19,537 nucleotides of DNA, from positions 23,691 to 43,227 of the forward strand of contig DFPL01000047.1 of NCBI GenBank assembly GCA_002377245.1. The letters are read 5' to 3'. This document shows positions 8,663-15,985 of this stretch, piece by piece. A program made the translations under genes and the position numbers. The notes below the pieces were generated by a model. It was not told where the DNA came from and made no database searches. It worked only from the letters and a program-made list of their open reading frames with translations. Position 1 is the stretch's first letter; the number at the start of each line of letters is the position of its first letter. This DNA is from Enterobacteriaceae bacterium UBA3516 (lineage in GTDB: Bacteria > Pseudomonadota > Gammaproteobacteria > Enterobacterales > Enterobacteriaceae).

Positions 8663-8798
8663 TTGCGGCTTTTGATATGCTTTTTTTGGCTGTTTTACGT
8701 CGAATAAAATATTTAAGGGAATAACCCACCTCTGCCACACTGCTCTTATTTGTTATCAATGATAGTTAAATGACAACTAACGGTTATAAGGAGCATTC

Positions 8799-9386
8799 AT
8801 GCGAGTGGTTACTTTGGCGGGCAGCCCACGCTACCCTTCACGTTCCAGCGCATTGCTGGAATATGCCCGTGAGCGGCTGAGCGCCCTGGACGTTGAGGTC
8901 TGTCACTGGCACCTGCATAACTTCGTCCCGGAAGATTTACTTTATGCCCGCTTCGAAAGCCCGGCGTTGCAGGCGCTGATTGAACAACTCGCGGAGGCCG
9001 ACGGTCTGATCGTCGCCACGCCCGTTTATAAAGCGTCATTTTCGGGTGCGCTGAAAACATTACTGGATATGCTGCCTGAGCGGGCGCTGGCAGGAAAAGT
9101 AGTGCTACCGGTCGCCACCGGCGGGACGGTTGCCCATATGCTGGCAGTGGATTATGCCCTTAAACCGGTGCTAAACGCCCTTAAAGCACAGGAGATCCTG
9201 CACGGCGTCTTCGCCGACGACAGTCAGATTATTGATTATCAACATAAACCGAGCTTTACTCCGGGTTTACAGGCGCGCCTGGACGCTTCTCTGGAAACAT
9301 TCTGGCAGGCATTGCATCGGCGTGACTTTCAGGCACCGTCATTCCGACAGGTGAATTCTGCGCTGAGACAGCGAATCGAAGGATAA
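8799..9386 (+). CDS. ssuE: SsuE, NADPH-dependent FMN reductase, without its ssuADCB partners
   Basis: The 195-residue product is a flavodoxin-fold reductase. It has the phosphate-binding loop LAGSPRYPSRSS (6-17), the TPVYKASFSGALKTLLD segment (74-90), ATGGT (106-110) and Y119 in AVDYALKP, the inserted Tyr that marks SsuE (Tyr118 in the literature). SsuE supplies FMNH2 to the alkanesulfonate monooxygenase SsuD. In E. coli it heads ssuEADCB, a sulfur-starvation operon. Here nothing follows it: pepN begins from the other side 44 bases later. After RRDFQAP the C-terminus (SFRQVNSALRQRIEG) no longer resembles the E. coli tail and is four residues longer overall, as expected if a deletion joined it to other sequence. 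AAGGAG at 8788-8793 supports the start. The reductase core looks intact and could serve other FMNH2 users. Confidence 0.93.
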   Translation: MRVVTLAGSPRYPSRSSALLEYARERLSALDVEVCHWHLHNFVPEDLLYARFESPALQALIEQLAEADGLIVATPVYKASFSGALKTLLDMLPERALAGKVVLPVATGGTVAHMLAVDYALKPVLNALKAQEILHGVFADDSQIIDYQHKPSFTPGLQARLDASLETFWQALHRRDFQAPSFRQVNSALRQRIEG

Positions 9387-9396
9387 TGCAGGGAAA

Positions 9397-9424
9397 GCCG
9401 GGCAGGCATCGTTGCCCACCCGGC
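9397..9424. terminator. GC-rich hairpin between convergent ssuE and pepN
   Basis: GCCGGG (9397-9402) pairs with CCCGGC (9419-9424), with an alternative inner pairing GGGCA/TGCCC. It fills most of the 44-base gap between two converging genes and probably acts as a two-way terminator or transcript-stabilising stem. There is no clear T-run on either side. Confidence 0.5.
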
Positions 9425-9430
9425 CTGAGA

Positions 9431-12043
9431 TTACGCCAGTGCTTTACTGACTTTTTCGAACAAATCCCCGGAGAGATTCTCCAGCCCTTTCAGTTGTTCC
9501 AGCGCAGCGCGCATCAACGCCTGCCGCTTCGCATCATAACGTTTCAAGCGGATCAGCGGCTCGATGAGTCGTGACGCGACCTGCGGGTTACGTTGATTAA
9601 GCTCGGTTAACATCTCGACCAGGAACTGATAACCGCTGCCGTCTTCCGCATGGAAAGCCGCCGGGTTGCTGCCCGCGAACGCGCCGATCAGCGAACGAAT
9701 ACGGTTCGGGTTACTAAGACTGAACGAGCGATGTTGCAGTAACTCACGTACGGTTTGCAGTGCGTTCTCAGCCGGACTGGTTGCCTGCAGAATGAACCAC
9801 TTATCCATCACCAGGCCATCGTGGTGCCACTTATCATCGTATTCCTGCATCAACGCATCCCGACACGGCAGCTGCGCGGCGACGGCAGCGGAGAGTGCGG
9901 CGAGCGCATCGGTCATGTTATCGGCCTGGTGGTATTGCTGGCTGACAAGCTTATCGGCAAGCTCAGCATCACCAAAGGCGATATAGCGCAGGCAGGTGTT
10001 ACGTAAGGAACGTTTGCCGATATCCTCATGCTCCACACGGTATGTCTGAAGTTTGTTGGCGTTATAAATCGCCAGTACTTCATCCGCCAGTTCAGTAGCC
10101 AGCGTGCGGGTCAATGCTTCACGTACCGCGGTAATCGCTATGGGATCGATAACCTCGAACAGTTCGGCGATTTCATTGGCGGATGGCAGCGTCAGGATCT
10201 CTGCGGCCAGCGCCGGATCAATCTTTTCATCCAGCAGAATGGCGCGGAAGGCATCGGCAACATGCAACGGTAGCGACAGCGGCTGACCCTGCTGCTGACG
10301 GGCAACGTTAAGTTTGATGTGGGTGGCCAACAAGCTTTGCGCAGCGTCCCAACGGGAGAAATCATTGCTGGCGTGGCGCATCAGGAACGTCAGTTGCTGA
10401 TCGCTCCATTTATACTCCAGTTTTACCGGGGCAGAGAACTCACGCAGCAGCGAAGGCACCGGCTGGAAGTAGACGTTATCGAAAACAAAAGTTTGCTCCG
10501 GCTGGGTCACATTCAGCACATGGTGGACCGGGTGACCCTCTTTTTGCAGGGGAATCACCTTTCCTTCATTATCGTAGAGCTCAATGTCGAACGGGATGTG
10601 CAGCGGATGTTTCTCCTGCTGCTCTGCCGTTGGCGGCGTGCGCTGGCTAATGGTTAAGGTGTACTGCTCGGTTGCCGGATTGTAGTCATCATGAACAGAC
10701 ACAATCGGTGTCCCGGCCTGGCTGTACCAGCGGCGGAAGTGGGACAGATCGACATTGGAGGCATCTTCCATCGCCTGGACAAAGTCGTCACAGGTGGCGG
10801 CGCTGCCGTCATGGCGCTCGAAATAGAGCTGCATCCCTTTCTGGAAGTTCGCTTCGCCCAGCAGAGTGTGGATCATGCGGATAATTTCTGAACCCTTCTC
10901 ATACACCGTCAGGGTGTAGAAGTTGTTCATTTCAATGACTTTATCCGGGCGAATCGGGTGCGCCATCGGGCTGGCGTCTTCCGCAAACTGCAGACCACGC
11001 ATGGTACGCACGTTACTGATACGGTTAACGGCACGTGAGCCCAGGTCAGAGCTGAATTCCTGATCGCGGAATACCGTCAGACCCTCTTTCAAACTGAGCT
11101 GGAACCAGTCACGGCAGGTTACGCGATTACCGGTCCAGTTGTGGAAATATTCGTGACCAATGACCCGTTCGATATCAAGATAGTCTTTATCGGTGGCGGT
11201 ATCGGTACGCGCCAGCACGTATTTGGAGTTAAAGACGTTCAGGCCTTTGTTTTCCATCGCGCCCATATTAAAGAAGTCGACGGCGACAATCATATAAATG
11301 TCGAGGTCATACTCGAGACCAAAACGGGTTTCATCCCATTTCATCGAGTTTTTCAGCGAGGTCATCGCCCAGGGCGCACGGTCGAGATTACCGCGGTCGA
11401 CGTACAGTTCCAGCGCCACTTCACGACCGGAACGGGTGGTAAACGTATCACGCAGCACGTCGAAGTCCCCGGCAACCAGGGCGAACAGATAGCAAGGTTT
11501 CGGGAACGGGTCTTCCCATTTCATCCAGTGGCGGCCGTTCTCCAGCTCGCCCTGATCGACGCGGTTACCGTTGGAAAGCAGGAACGGGTACTCGGCTTTA
11601 TCAGCAATCAGCGTCGTGGTGAAGCGGGCCAGCACATCCGGGCGGTCAAGATACCAGGTGATATGGCGGAAACCTTCAGCCTCACACTGAGTACACAACG
11701 CTTCCCCTGATTTGTAGAGCCCTTCCAGCGCCGTATTCGCCGCCGGACTGATTTCATTGACGATGCGCAGGGTAAAATGTTCCGGCAGATTGTCGATGAC
11801 CAGTTGGTTATCTTCTTCTTTATAGTGAGTCCACGGCTGGTCGTTAACATGAAGGGAGATGAGCGTCAGGTCTTCGCCGTCCAGACGCAGTGGCACGGCA
11901 GTCGCGTTTTGACGGGTGACGGTACTCAACGCCGTGACGACGGTTTTTGCGGCATCCAAATCAAAGGTCAAGTCAATATCGCTAATCAGGTAATCCGGCG
12001 CACGGTAATCGTGGCGGTATTTGGCTTGTGGCTGTTGTGTCAT
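9431..12043 (-). CDS. pepN: PepN, alanyl aminopeptidase (M1 family)
   Basis: The product is 870 residues, exactly the E. coli length. It is a cytoplasmic zinc metallopeptidase that removes N-terminal residues from peptides and is the main aminopeptidase of enteric cells. The exopeptidase motif GAMEN is at 261-265. The zinc site HEYFH supplies H297 and H301, with E298 catalytic and E320 the third ligand (LKEGLTVFRDQEF). The long helical C-terminal domain is complete and ends FEKVSKALA. AAAGG lies just upstream of the ATG. It is convergent with ssuE and divergent from pncB. Confidence 0.98.
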   Translation of the reverse strand: MTQQPQAKYRHDYRAPDYLISDIDLTFDLDAAKTVVTALSTVTRQNATAVPLRLDGEDLTLISLHVNDQPWTHYKEEDNQLVIDNLPEHFTLRIVNEISPAANTALEGLYKSGEALCTQCEAEGFRHITWYLDRPDVLARFTTTLIADKAEYPFLLSNGNRVDQGELENGRHWMKWEDPFPKPCYLFALVAGDFDVLRDTFTTRSGREVALELYVDRGNLDRAPWAMTSLKNSMKWDETRFGLEYDLDIYMIVAVDFFNMGAMENKGLNVFNSKYVLARTDTATDKDYLDIERVIGHEYFHNWTGNRVTCRDWFQLSLKEGLTVFRDQEFSSDLGSRAVNRISNVRTMRGLQFAEDASPMAHPIRPDKVIEMNNFYTLTVYEKGSEIIRMIHTLLGEANFQKGMQLYFERHDGSAATCDDFVQAMEDASNVDLSHFRRWYSQAGTPIVSVHDDYNPATEQYTLTISQRTPPTAEQQEKHPLHIPFDIELYDNEGKVIPLQKEGHPVHHVLNVTQPEQTFVFDNVYFQPVPSLLREFSAPVKLEYKWSDQQLTFLMRHASNDFSRWDAAQSLLATHIKLNVARQQQGQPLSLPLHVADAFRAILLDEKIDPALAAEILTLPSANEIAELFEVIDPIAITAVREALTRTLATELADEVLAIYNANKLQTYRVEHEDIGKRSLRNTCLRYIAFGDAELADKLVSQQYHQADNMTDALAALSAAVAAQLPCRDALMQEYDDKWHHDGLVMDKWFILQATSPAENALQTVRELLQHRSFSLSNPNRIRSLIGAFAGSNPAAFHAEDGSGYQFLVEMLTELNQRNPQVASRLIEPLIRLKRYDAKRQALMRAALEQLKGLENLSGDLFEKVSKALA

Positions 12044-12215
12044 AAAAAACCTTTAGCATCTTCTGTTGGTTACGTCTCCAGTCTATTCCTGTTGCCAGAA
12101 TCCCGCCACGCAGAATGTTTAACTTTTCAGACAGAAAGGCTTTGTTTGCTACATTTGGCTAACATGCGGCACGAAATGCCCTCGACCCGTTTTGCGCTAT
12201 ATGGTGTGATCGGGG

Positions 12216-12243
12216 TTCAATAAATCAATAAACAGGTTATACT
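12216..12243 (+). promoter_or_regulatory. Likely pncB promoter
   Basis: TATACT at 12238-12243 (five of six) is preceded by a weak -35, TTCAAT at 12216-12221, with a 16-base spacer. It ends 10 bases before the NadR box. The rest of the 256-base pepN/pncB gap should also carry the pepN promoter, which I could not place. Confidence 0.55.
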
Positions 12244-12253
12244 CCCGCTGCTT

Positions 12254-12271
12254 TGTTTATTGTACTAAACG
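12254..12271. promoter_or_regulatory. NadR operator of pncB
   Basis: TGTTTA-N6-TAAACG matches the NadR box TGTTTA-N6-TAAACA at 11 of 12 defined positions. NadR is the NAD-sensing repressor of nadB, nadA-pnuC and pncB in enteric bacteria. The box lies just downstream of the predicted -10, where a bound repressor would block the start of transcription. Confidence 0.85.
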
Positions 12272-12299
12272 CTCCTGTGAGAGGATGCCACGGCGCACT

Positions 12300-13502
12300 A
12301 TGACTCAATTTGCTCACCCTGTTCTGCAGACACTGCTGGATACTGATGCCTACAAATTGCATATGCAGCAGGCGGTGTATCACCACTACTATGATGTGCA
12401 TGTAACGGCAGAATTTCGCTGCCGTGGCGACGACCTGCTCGGCATTTACGCGGAGGCTATTCGGGAAGAAGTTGAGGCCATGCAATACCTGCACCTGCAG
12501 GATGATGAGTATCAGTGGCTTTCGGGACTCCCCTTCTTTAAACCGGACTATCTCAACTGGCTGCGGGCGTTTCGCTACGATCCCCGTCAGGTAGTTGTGA
12601 GTAACGACAACGGTAAGTTACACATCCGCCTGTCAGGCCCGTGGCGCGAAGTCATCATGTGGGAAGTGCCTCTGCTGGCGGTGATTAGCGAACTGGTTCA
12701 CCGTTATCGTTCTCCGCAGGCGGATGTTCAGCAGGCTCTTCTGCATCTTGAGACAAAACTGGCGGATTTCGCTGCCCGCACTCAGGATCTGGATATGTCC
12801 GCTTTCCGTTTGATGGATTTCGGCACCCGCCGCCGCTTCTCACGCGATGTTCAGCACGCCATCGTCGCCCGTCTCAAACAGGAACCCTGGTTTATCGGCA
12901 CCAGTAATTACGATCTGGCGCGTCGCTTATCATTAACTCCCATGGGGACGCAGGCCCATGAATGGTTCCAGGCGCATCAACAAATAAGCCCCGACCTTGC
13001 AACAAGCCAACGGGCAGCGCTGGCAGCCTGGCTCGAAGAGTACCCAACCCAACTCGGTATCGCCCTCACCGACTGCATTACCATGGACGCTTTCCTGCGC
13101 GATTTCGGTCCTGAATTTGCTGAGCGTTATCAGGGTTTGCGCCATGACTCGGGGGATCCGGTTGAATGGGGTGAAAAAGCCATTGCCCATTATGAAAAAC
13201 TCGGTATCGATCCCCTGTCGAAGACGCTGATTTTCTCTGACAATCTGGATCTCAATAAAGCCCTCGATCTTTACCGTCACTTCGCTGCACGGGTGAAGCT
13301 CGGCTTTGGCATTGGCACTCGCCTGACCTGCGACATCCCGGATGTCAAACCCCTGAACATTGTCATCAAGCTGGTGGAGTGTAATGGCAAGCCGGTAGCA
13401 AAATTATCCGACAGTCCGGGTAAAACTATCTGCCACGATAAAGCCTTCGTCAGGGCGTTGCGCGAAGCCTTCGACCTGCCACAGATTAAAAAAGCCAGCT
13501 GA
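12300..13502 (+). CDS. pncB: PncB, nicotinate phosphoribosyltransferase
   Basis: The 400-residue cytoplasmic enzyme joins nicotinate to PRPP to make nicotinate mononucleotide, coupled to ATP hydrolysis, in NAD salvage. Seen are LLDTDAYKLHMQQAV near the N-terminus, DFGTRRRFS (173-181) and H220 in MGTQAHEWF, the His that is phosphorylated in the Salmonella enzyme (His219 without Met). RHDSGDPVEWG is also kept. The frame is open from ATG 12285, but ATG 12300 is chosen because the family begins MTQFA and E. coli PncB is 400 residues. The nearest ribosome-binding sequence, GAGAGG, touches ATG 12285 directly and is about 15 bases from ATG 12300, so initiation is not ideal for either. The stop codon lies inside a terminator hairpin. 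Confidence 0.96.
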   Translation: MTQFAHPVLQTLLDTDAYKLHMQQAVYHHYYDVHVTAEFRCRGDDLLGIYAEAIREEVEAMQYLHLQDDEYQWLSGLPFFKPDYLNWLRAFRYDPRQVVVSNDNGKLHIRLSGPWREVIMWEVPLLAVISELVHRYRSPQADVQQALLHLETKLADFAARTQDLDMSAFRLMDFGTRRRFSRDVQHAIVARLKQEPWFIGTSNYDLARRLSLTPMGTQAHEWFQAHQQISPDLATSQRAALAAWLEEYPTQLGIALTDCITMDAFLRDFGPEFAERYQGLRHDSGDPVEWGEKAIAHYEKLGIDPLSKTLIFSDNLDLNKALDLYRHFAARVKLGFGIGTRLTCDIPDVKPLNIVIKLVECNGKPVAKLSDSPGKTICHDKAFVRALREAFDLPQIKKAS

Positions 13503-13512
13503 TGCTGGCTTT
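13491..13512. terminator. Bidirectional terminator shared by pncB and the accessory operon
   Basis: AAAGCCAGC (13491-13499) and GCTGGCTTT (13504-13512) form a nine-base perfect stem with loop TGAT; the pncB TGA stop is within the stem-loop. Read on the minus strand the hairpin ends in six T residues, a strong intrinsic terminator for the four-gene operon. On the plus strand the T-run is short. Confidence 0.85.
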
Positions 13513-13532
13513 CTCAATAACAGGGGCAATCA

Positions 13533-14702
13533 TTACCCCTGCTGCGGTAAACGTGTTGCGATTATCTCCGCAAAAAAAGCTGCTCCCGTCAGTAATATCT
13601 CATCATTAAAATCGTAGCAGGCGTTATGGAGCGGAATATTGCCCTTCTCATCCGTTTCGTCTCCATTGCCCAGGAAGACAAAGCAGCCGGGAATATGCTG
13701 TAAGAAGGCGCCGAAATCTTCTGAGATCATCATCTGTGCTACGTTGCCATCCACATTCTCAACGCCCACCACGCTTTGTGCCGCCTTTATGGCCACCTCG
13801 ACACAGGAGGCGTGATTCACCGTCGGCGCAAATTCATGGGTATAAGAAAAATCACACTCAGCCCCGTGCATGGTACAAATGGCTTCGCAAACCGTCCGCA
13901 TCCGCTCTTCCAGTAACGTCTGGACGTTGGGTGTATAACTGCGTGTATCTCCTTTGATCTCAACATGGGTAGGAATCGCATTACGAATCCCATCCGTGTG
14001 GAGTTCGGTACAAGAGATGACCGCCGGTAGGTTAGGATCAACATTACGTGACACAATGGTTTGTAATGCCAGAATGATTTCCGCTGCGATGATCAGTGGA
14101 TCTTTCGCCATATGCGGGCGGGCGGCATGGGATCCCTGCCCTTTAATTTTGATAACAAAGTTGTCTTCACTGGCCATAATGCCGTCTGTGCGGGTCGCTA
14201 TTGTTCCCAGTTTCATACCCGGCATATTGTGCAAACCGTAGATCTCCATAATACCAAAACGTTCCAGTAACCCATCTTTCATCATGGCGGTAGCACCGTA
14301 ACCCGGCTCTTCCGCGGGTTGAAAGACGAAACAGACGGTACCATTGAAGTTTTGACGCTCTTTGAGCAGATGAGCCGCCCCCAGTGCGATGCAGGTGTGG
14401 CCGTCATGACCACAGCCATGCATCCGCTCAGGTATGGTTGAGCGATAGTCAAGTTCGCCCTGTTCGCTGAGTTGAATGCAATCAATATCGGCGCGAATGC
14501 CAATCACCTCTTTGCCATCACCACACTTGAGTACACCTACCAGACCGGTTTGACCAATTTGCCGATGTACTTCAATGCCCATCTCTTCGAGTCTGGATGC
14601 GATAAAATCCGCGGTCTTAATCTCTTCGAATGCGCTTTCCGGGTGAGCATGAAGATAGTGACGCCACGTAATAAGTTGCTGCCTGAGTTGTTCCTGATTC
14701 AT
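13533..14702 (-). CDS. M20D-family amidohydrolase (hippurate/N-acyl amino acid hydrolase type)
   Basis: The 389-residue protein has the full metal-binding set of the M20D amidohydrolases: C97 and H99 in MHGCGHDGH, E131-E132 in FQPAEEPGYGA, H158 in GLHNMPG, and H359 in PLHNACYDF. A dimerisation or lid domain inserts at about 180-300 (GSHAARPHMAKDP). There is no signal peptide, so it acts in the cytoplasm. The family removes acyl groups from amino acids or cleaves small amide conjugates (hippurate, indoleacetyl-amino acids, N-acetyl-diaminopimelate); which substrate applies is not shown. It is last in an operon with dpaL, a transporter and a carbamoylase-type enzyme, 18 bases after the latter, with AAAGGA before its ATG. 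This suggests it frees an amino acid, perhaps 2,3-diaminopropionate, from a conjugate. Confidence 0.88.
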   Translation of the reverse strand: MNQEQLRQQLITWRHYLHAHPESAFEEIKTADFIASRLEEMGIEVHRQIGQTGLVGVLKCGDGKEVIGIRADIDCIQLSEQGELDYRSTIPERMHGCGHDGHTCIALGAAHLLKERQNFNGTVCFVFQPAEEPGYGATAMMKDGLLERFGIMEIYGLHNMPGMKLGTIATRTDGIMASEDNFVIKIKGQGSHAARPHMAKDPLIIAAEIILALQTIVSRNVDPNLPAVISCTELHTDGIRNAIPTHVEIKGDTRSYTPNVQTLLEERMRTVCEAICTMHGAECDFSYTHEFAPTVNHASCVEVAIKAAQSVVGVENVDGNVAQMMISEDFGAFLQHIPGCFVFLGNGDETDEKGNIPLHNACYDFNDEILLTGAAFFAEIIATRLPQQG

Positions 14703-14720
14703 CTCTTCATCCTTTATTTA

Positions 14721-15959
14721 TTACGCGGCTCTCTGCGCACGCTCTAAAATCACCTGCAACAGCACATTGCCACCTGCAATCAAATCGGCAGGTTTGGTGT
14801 GCTCATGAATGTTGTGACTGACGCCGCCCACGCAGGGCACAAAAATCATGCCAGCGGGGCAAACGGACGCCATAAATTGGGCGTCATGACCGGCACCACT
14901 TGGCAAGCAGCGGTGAGAAAAGCCCTGAGACTCCGCTTCTGCCTGAATAGCCGTGACAATATCCTCGGCAAAAATAACTGGATTAAAACGCACCAGCGAA
15001 CGTGAACTCACTGTTACCCTCTCCTCCTGCGCCGTTTTTTCGACATACTCTTTCAGCCTTTTTTCTGCGCGAATGAGCTCAGCGTTATCGGTATTGCGAA
15101 GATCCACCGTCATCACCACGTGGTTGGGAATAACGTTGATAAGATTGGGTTTGAAAGTCATATGGCCAACCGTTGAGACCTGATGACCACCTATCTCTTT
15201 TGCCAGATCGCGGGCAAATACCGCAATTTTTGCGGCCACCAGACCAGCATCGTGACGCATTGCCATGGGCGTTGTCCCGGCATGATTGGAGACACCCGTT
15301 AGGGTAAATTCGCACCAGGAGATGCCTTGTACGCCGGTCACAACACCAATATCCGTCCCTTCTCTATCCAGAATCGGGCCTTGCTCAATATGCAATTCAA
15401 CATAGCTGTCGACCGCCATGTCACCAGGTTTGTGCTTTCCTTTATAGCCAATGGCACTAAGGGCTTCGTCGAGGGTGATACCGTCGCGATCTTTTGCTGC
15501 CAGAGCCGCCTCAAGAGGATAGTTACCAGCAAATACGACGCTTCCCATCATGTCTGGCTGAAAGCGTACGCCCTCTTCGTTAGTAAAAAACGTCACCGCG
15601 ATAGGGCGTAAAGGACGAATACCCGATTCTTGCAAGGTGGCAATAACTTCCAGCCCTGCCATTACCCCATAGTTGCCGTCGTAAAGCCCTCCCGTCGCAA
15701 CGGTATCAATATGTGACCCCATCATTACCATCGGGAGATCCTGCTCGCCGGCATAAATACCGGTGACGTTACCAATGGCATCAATACGAATGGCCAGCCC
15801 CAGGGCTTTCATTCTCGCCACCACAAAGTCGCGACCCGCTTTATCTTCTGCTGTTGCCGCCAGGCGGCAAACCCCACCGCCCTCCAGCGCGCCACAACGG
15901 CCCAGTTCAAACAGTGAATCCACCAGCCGCTGCCCGTTGATTCTCAAAAGATGACTCAT
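14721..15959 (-). CDS. Zn-dependent N-carbamoyl-amino-acid hydrolase/ureidohydrolase-type enzyme
   Basis: The 412-residue protein belongs to the hydantoinase/carbamoylase branch of the M20 family (AllC, L-carbamoylase, beta-ureidopropionase relatives). Bimetal-site motifs are H83 in GSHIDTV, D94 in GLYDGNYG, E128-E129 in FFTNEEGVRF, H190 in ELHIEQGP, and the C-terminal SHNIHEHT (381-388). The substrate-binding GVSNHAGTTPM (222-232) and LPSGAGHDAQ (352-361) are present. Family members hydrolyse N-carbamoyl or ureido amino acids to the amino acid, carbon dioxide and ammonia. It sits between the transporter and the M20D hydrolase (26 and 18 base gaps), with AAGGAAA before the ATG. No allantoin or hydantoin pathway gene is adjacent, so a substrate linked to diaminopropionate is likelier than allantoate, though unproven. 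Confidence 0.88.
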   Translation of the reverse strand: MSHLLRINGQRLVDSLFELGRCGALEGGGVCRLAATAEDKAGRDFVVARMKALGLAIRIDAIGNVTGIYAGEQDLPMVMMGSHIDTVATGGLYDGNYGVMAGLEVIATLQESGIRPLRPIAVTFFTNEEGVRFQPDMMGSVVFAGNYPLEAALAAKDRDGITLDEALSAIGYKGKHKPGDMAVDSYVELHIEQGPILDREGTDIGVVTGVQGISWCEFTLTGVSNHAGTTPMAMRHDAGLVAAKIAVFARDLAKEIGGHQVSTVGHMTFKPNLINVIPNHVVMTVDLRNTDNAELIRAEKRLKEYVEKTAQEERVTVSSRSLVRFNPVIFAEDIVTAIQAEAESQGFSHRCLPSGAGHDAQFMASVCPAGMIFVPCVGGVSHNIHEHTKPADLIAGGNVLLQVILERAQRAA

Positions 15960-15985
15960 GAATGTGTTTCCTTGTAATTGCGTTT

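Noticed and set aside
9397..9424. A REP/BIME element between ssuE and pepN
   Set aside because: The stem is GC-rich and palindromic but does not follow the REP consensus; a plain terminator-like hairpin is enough.
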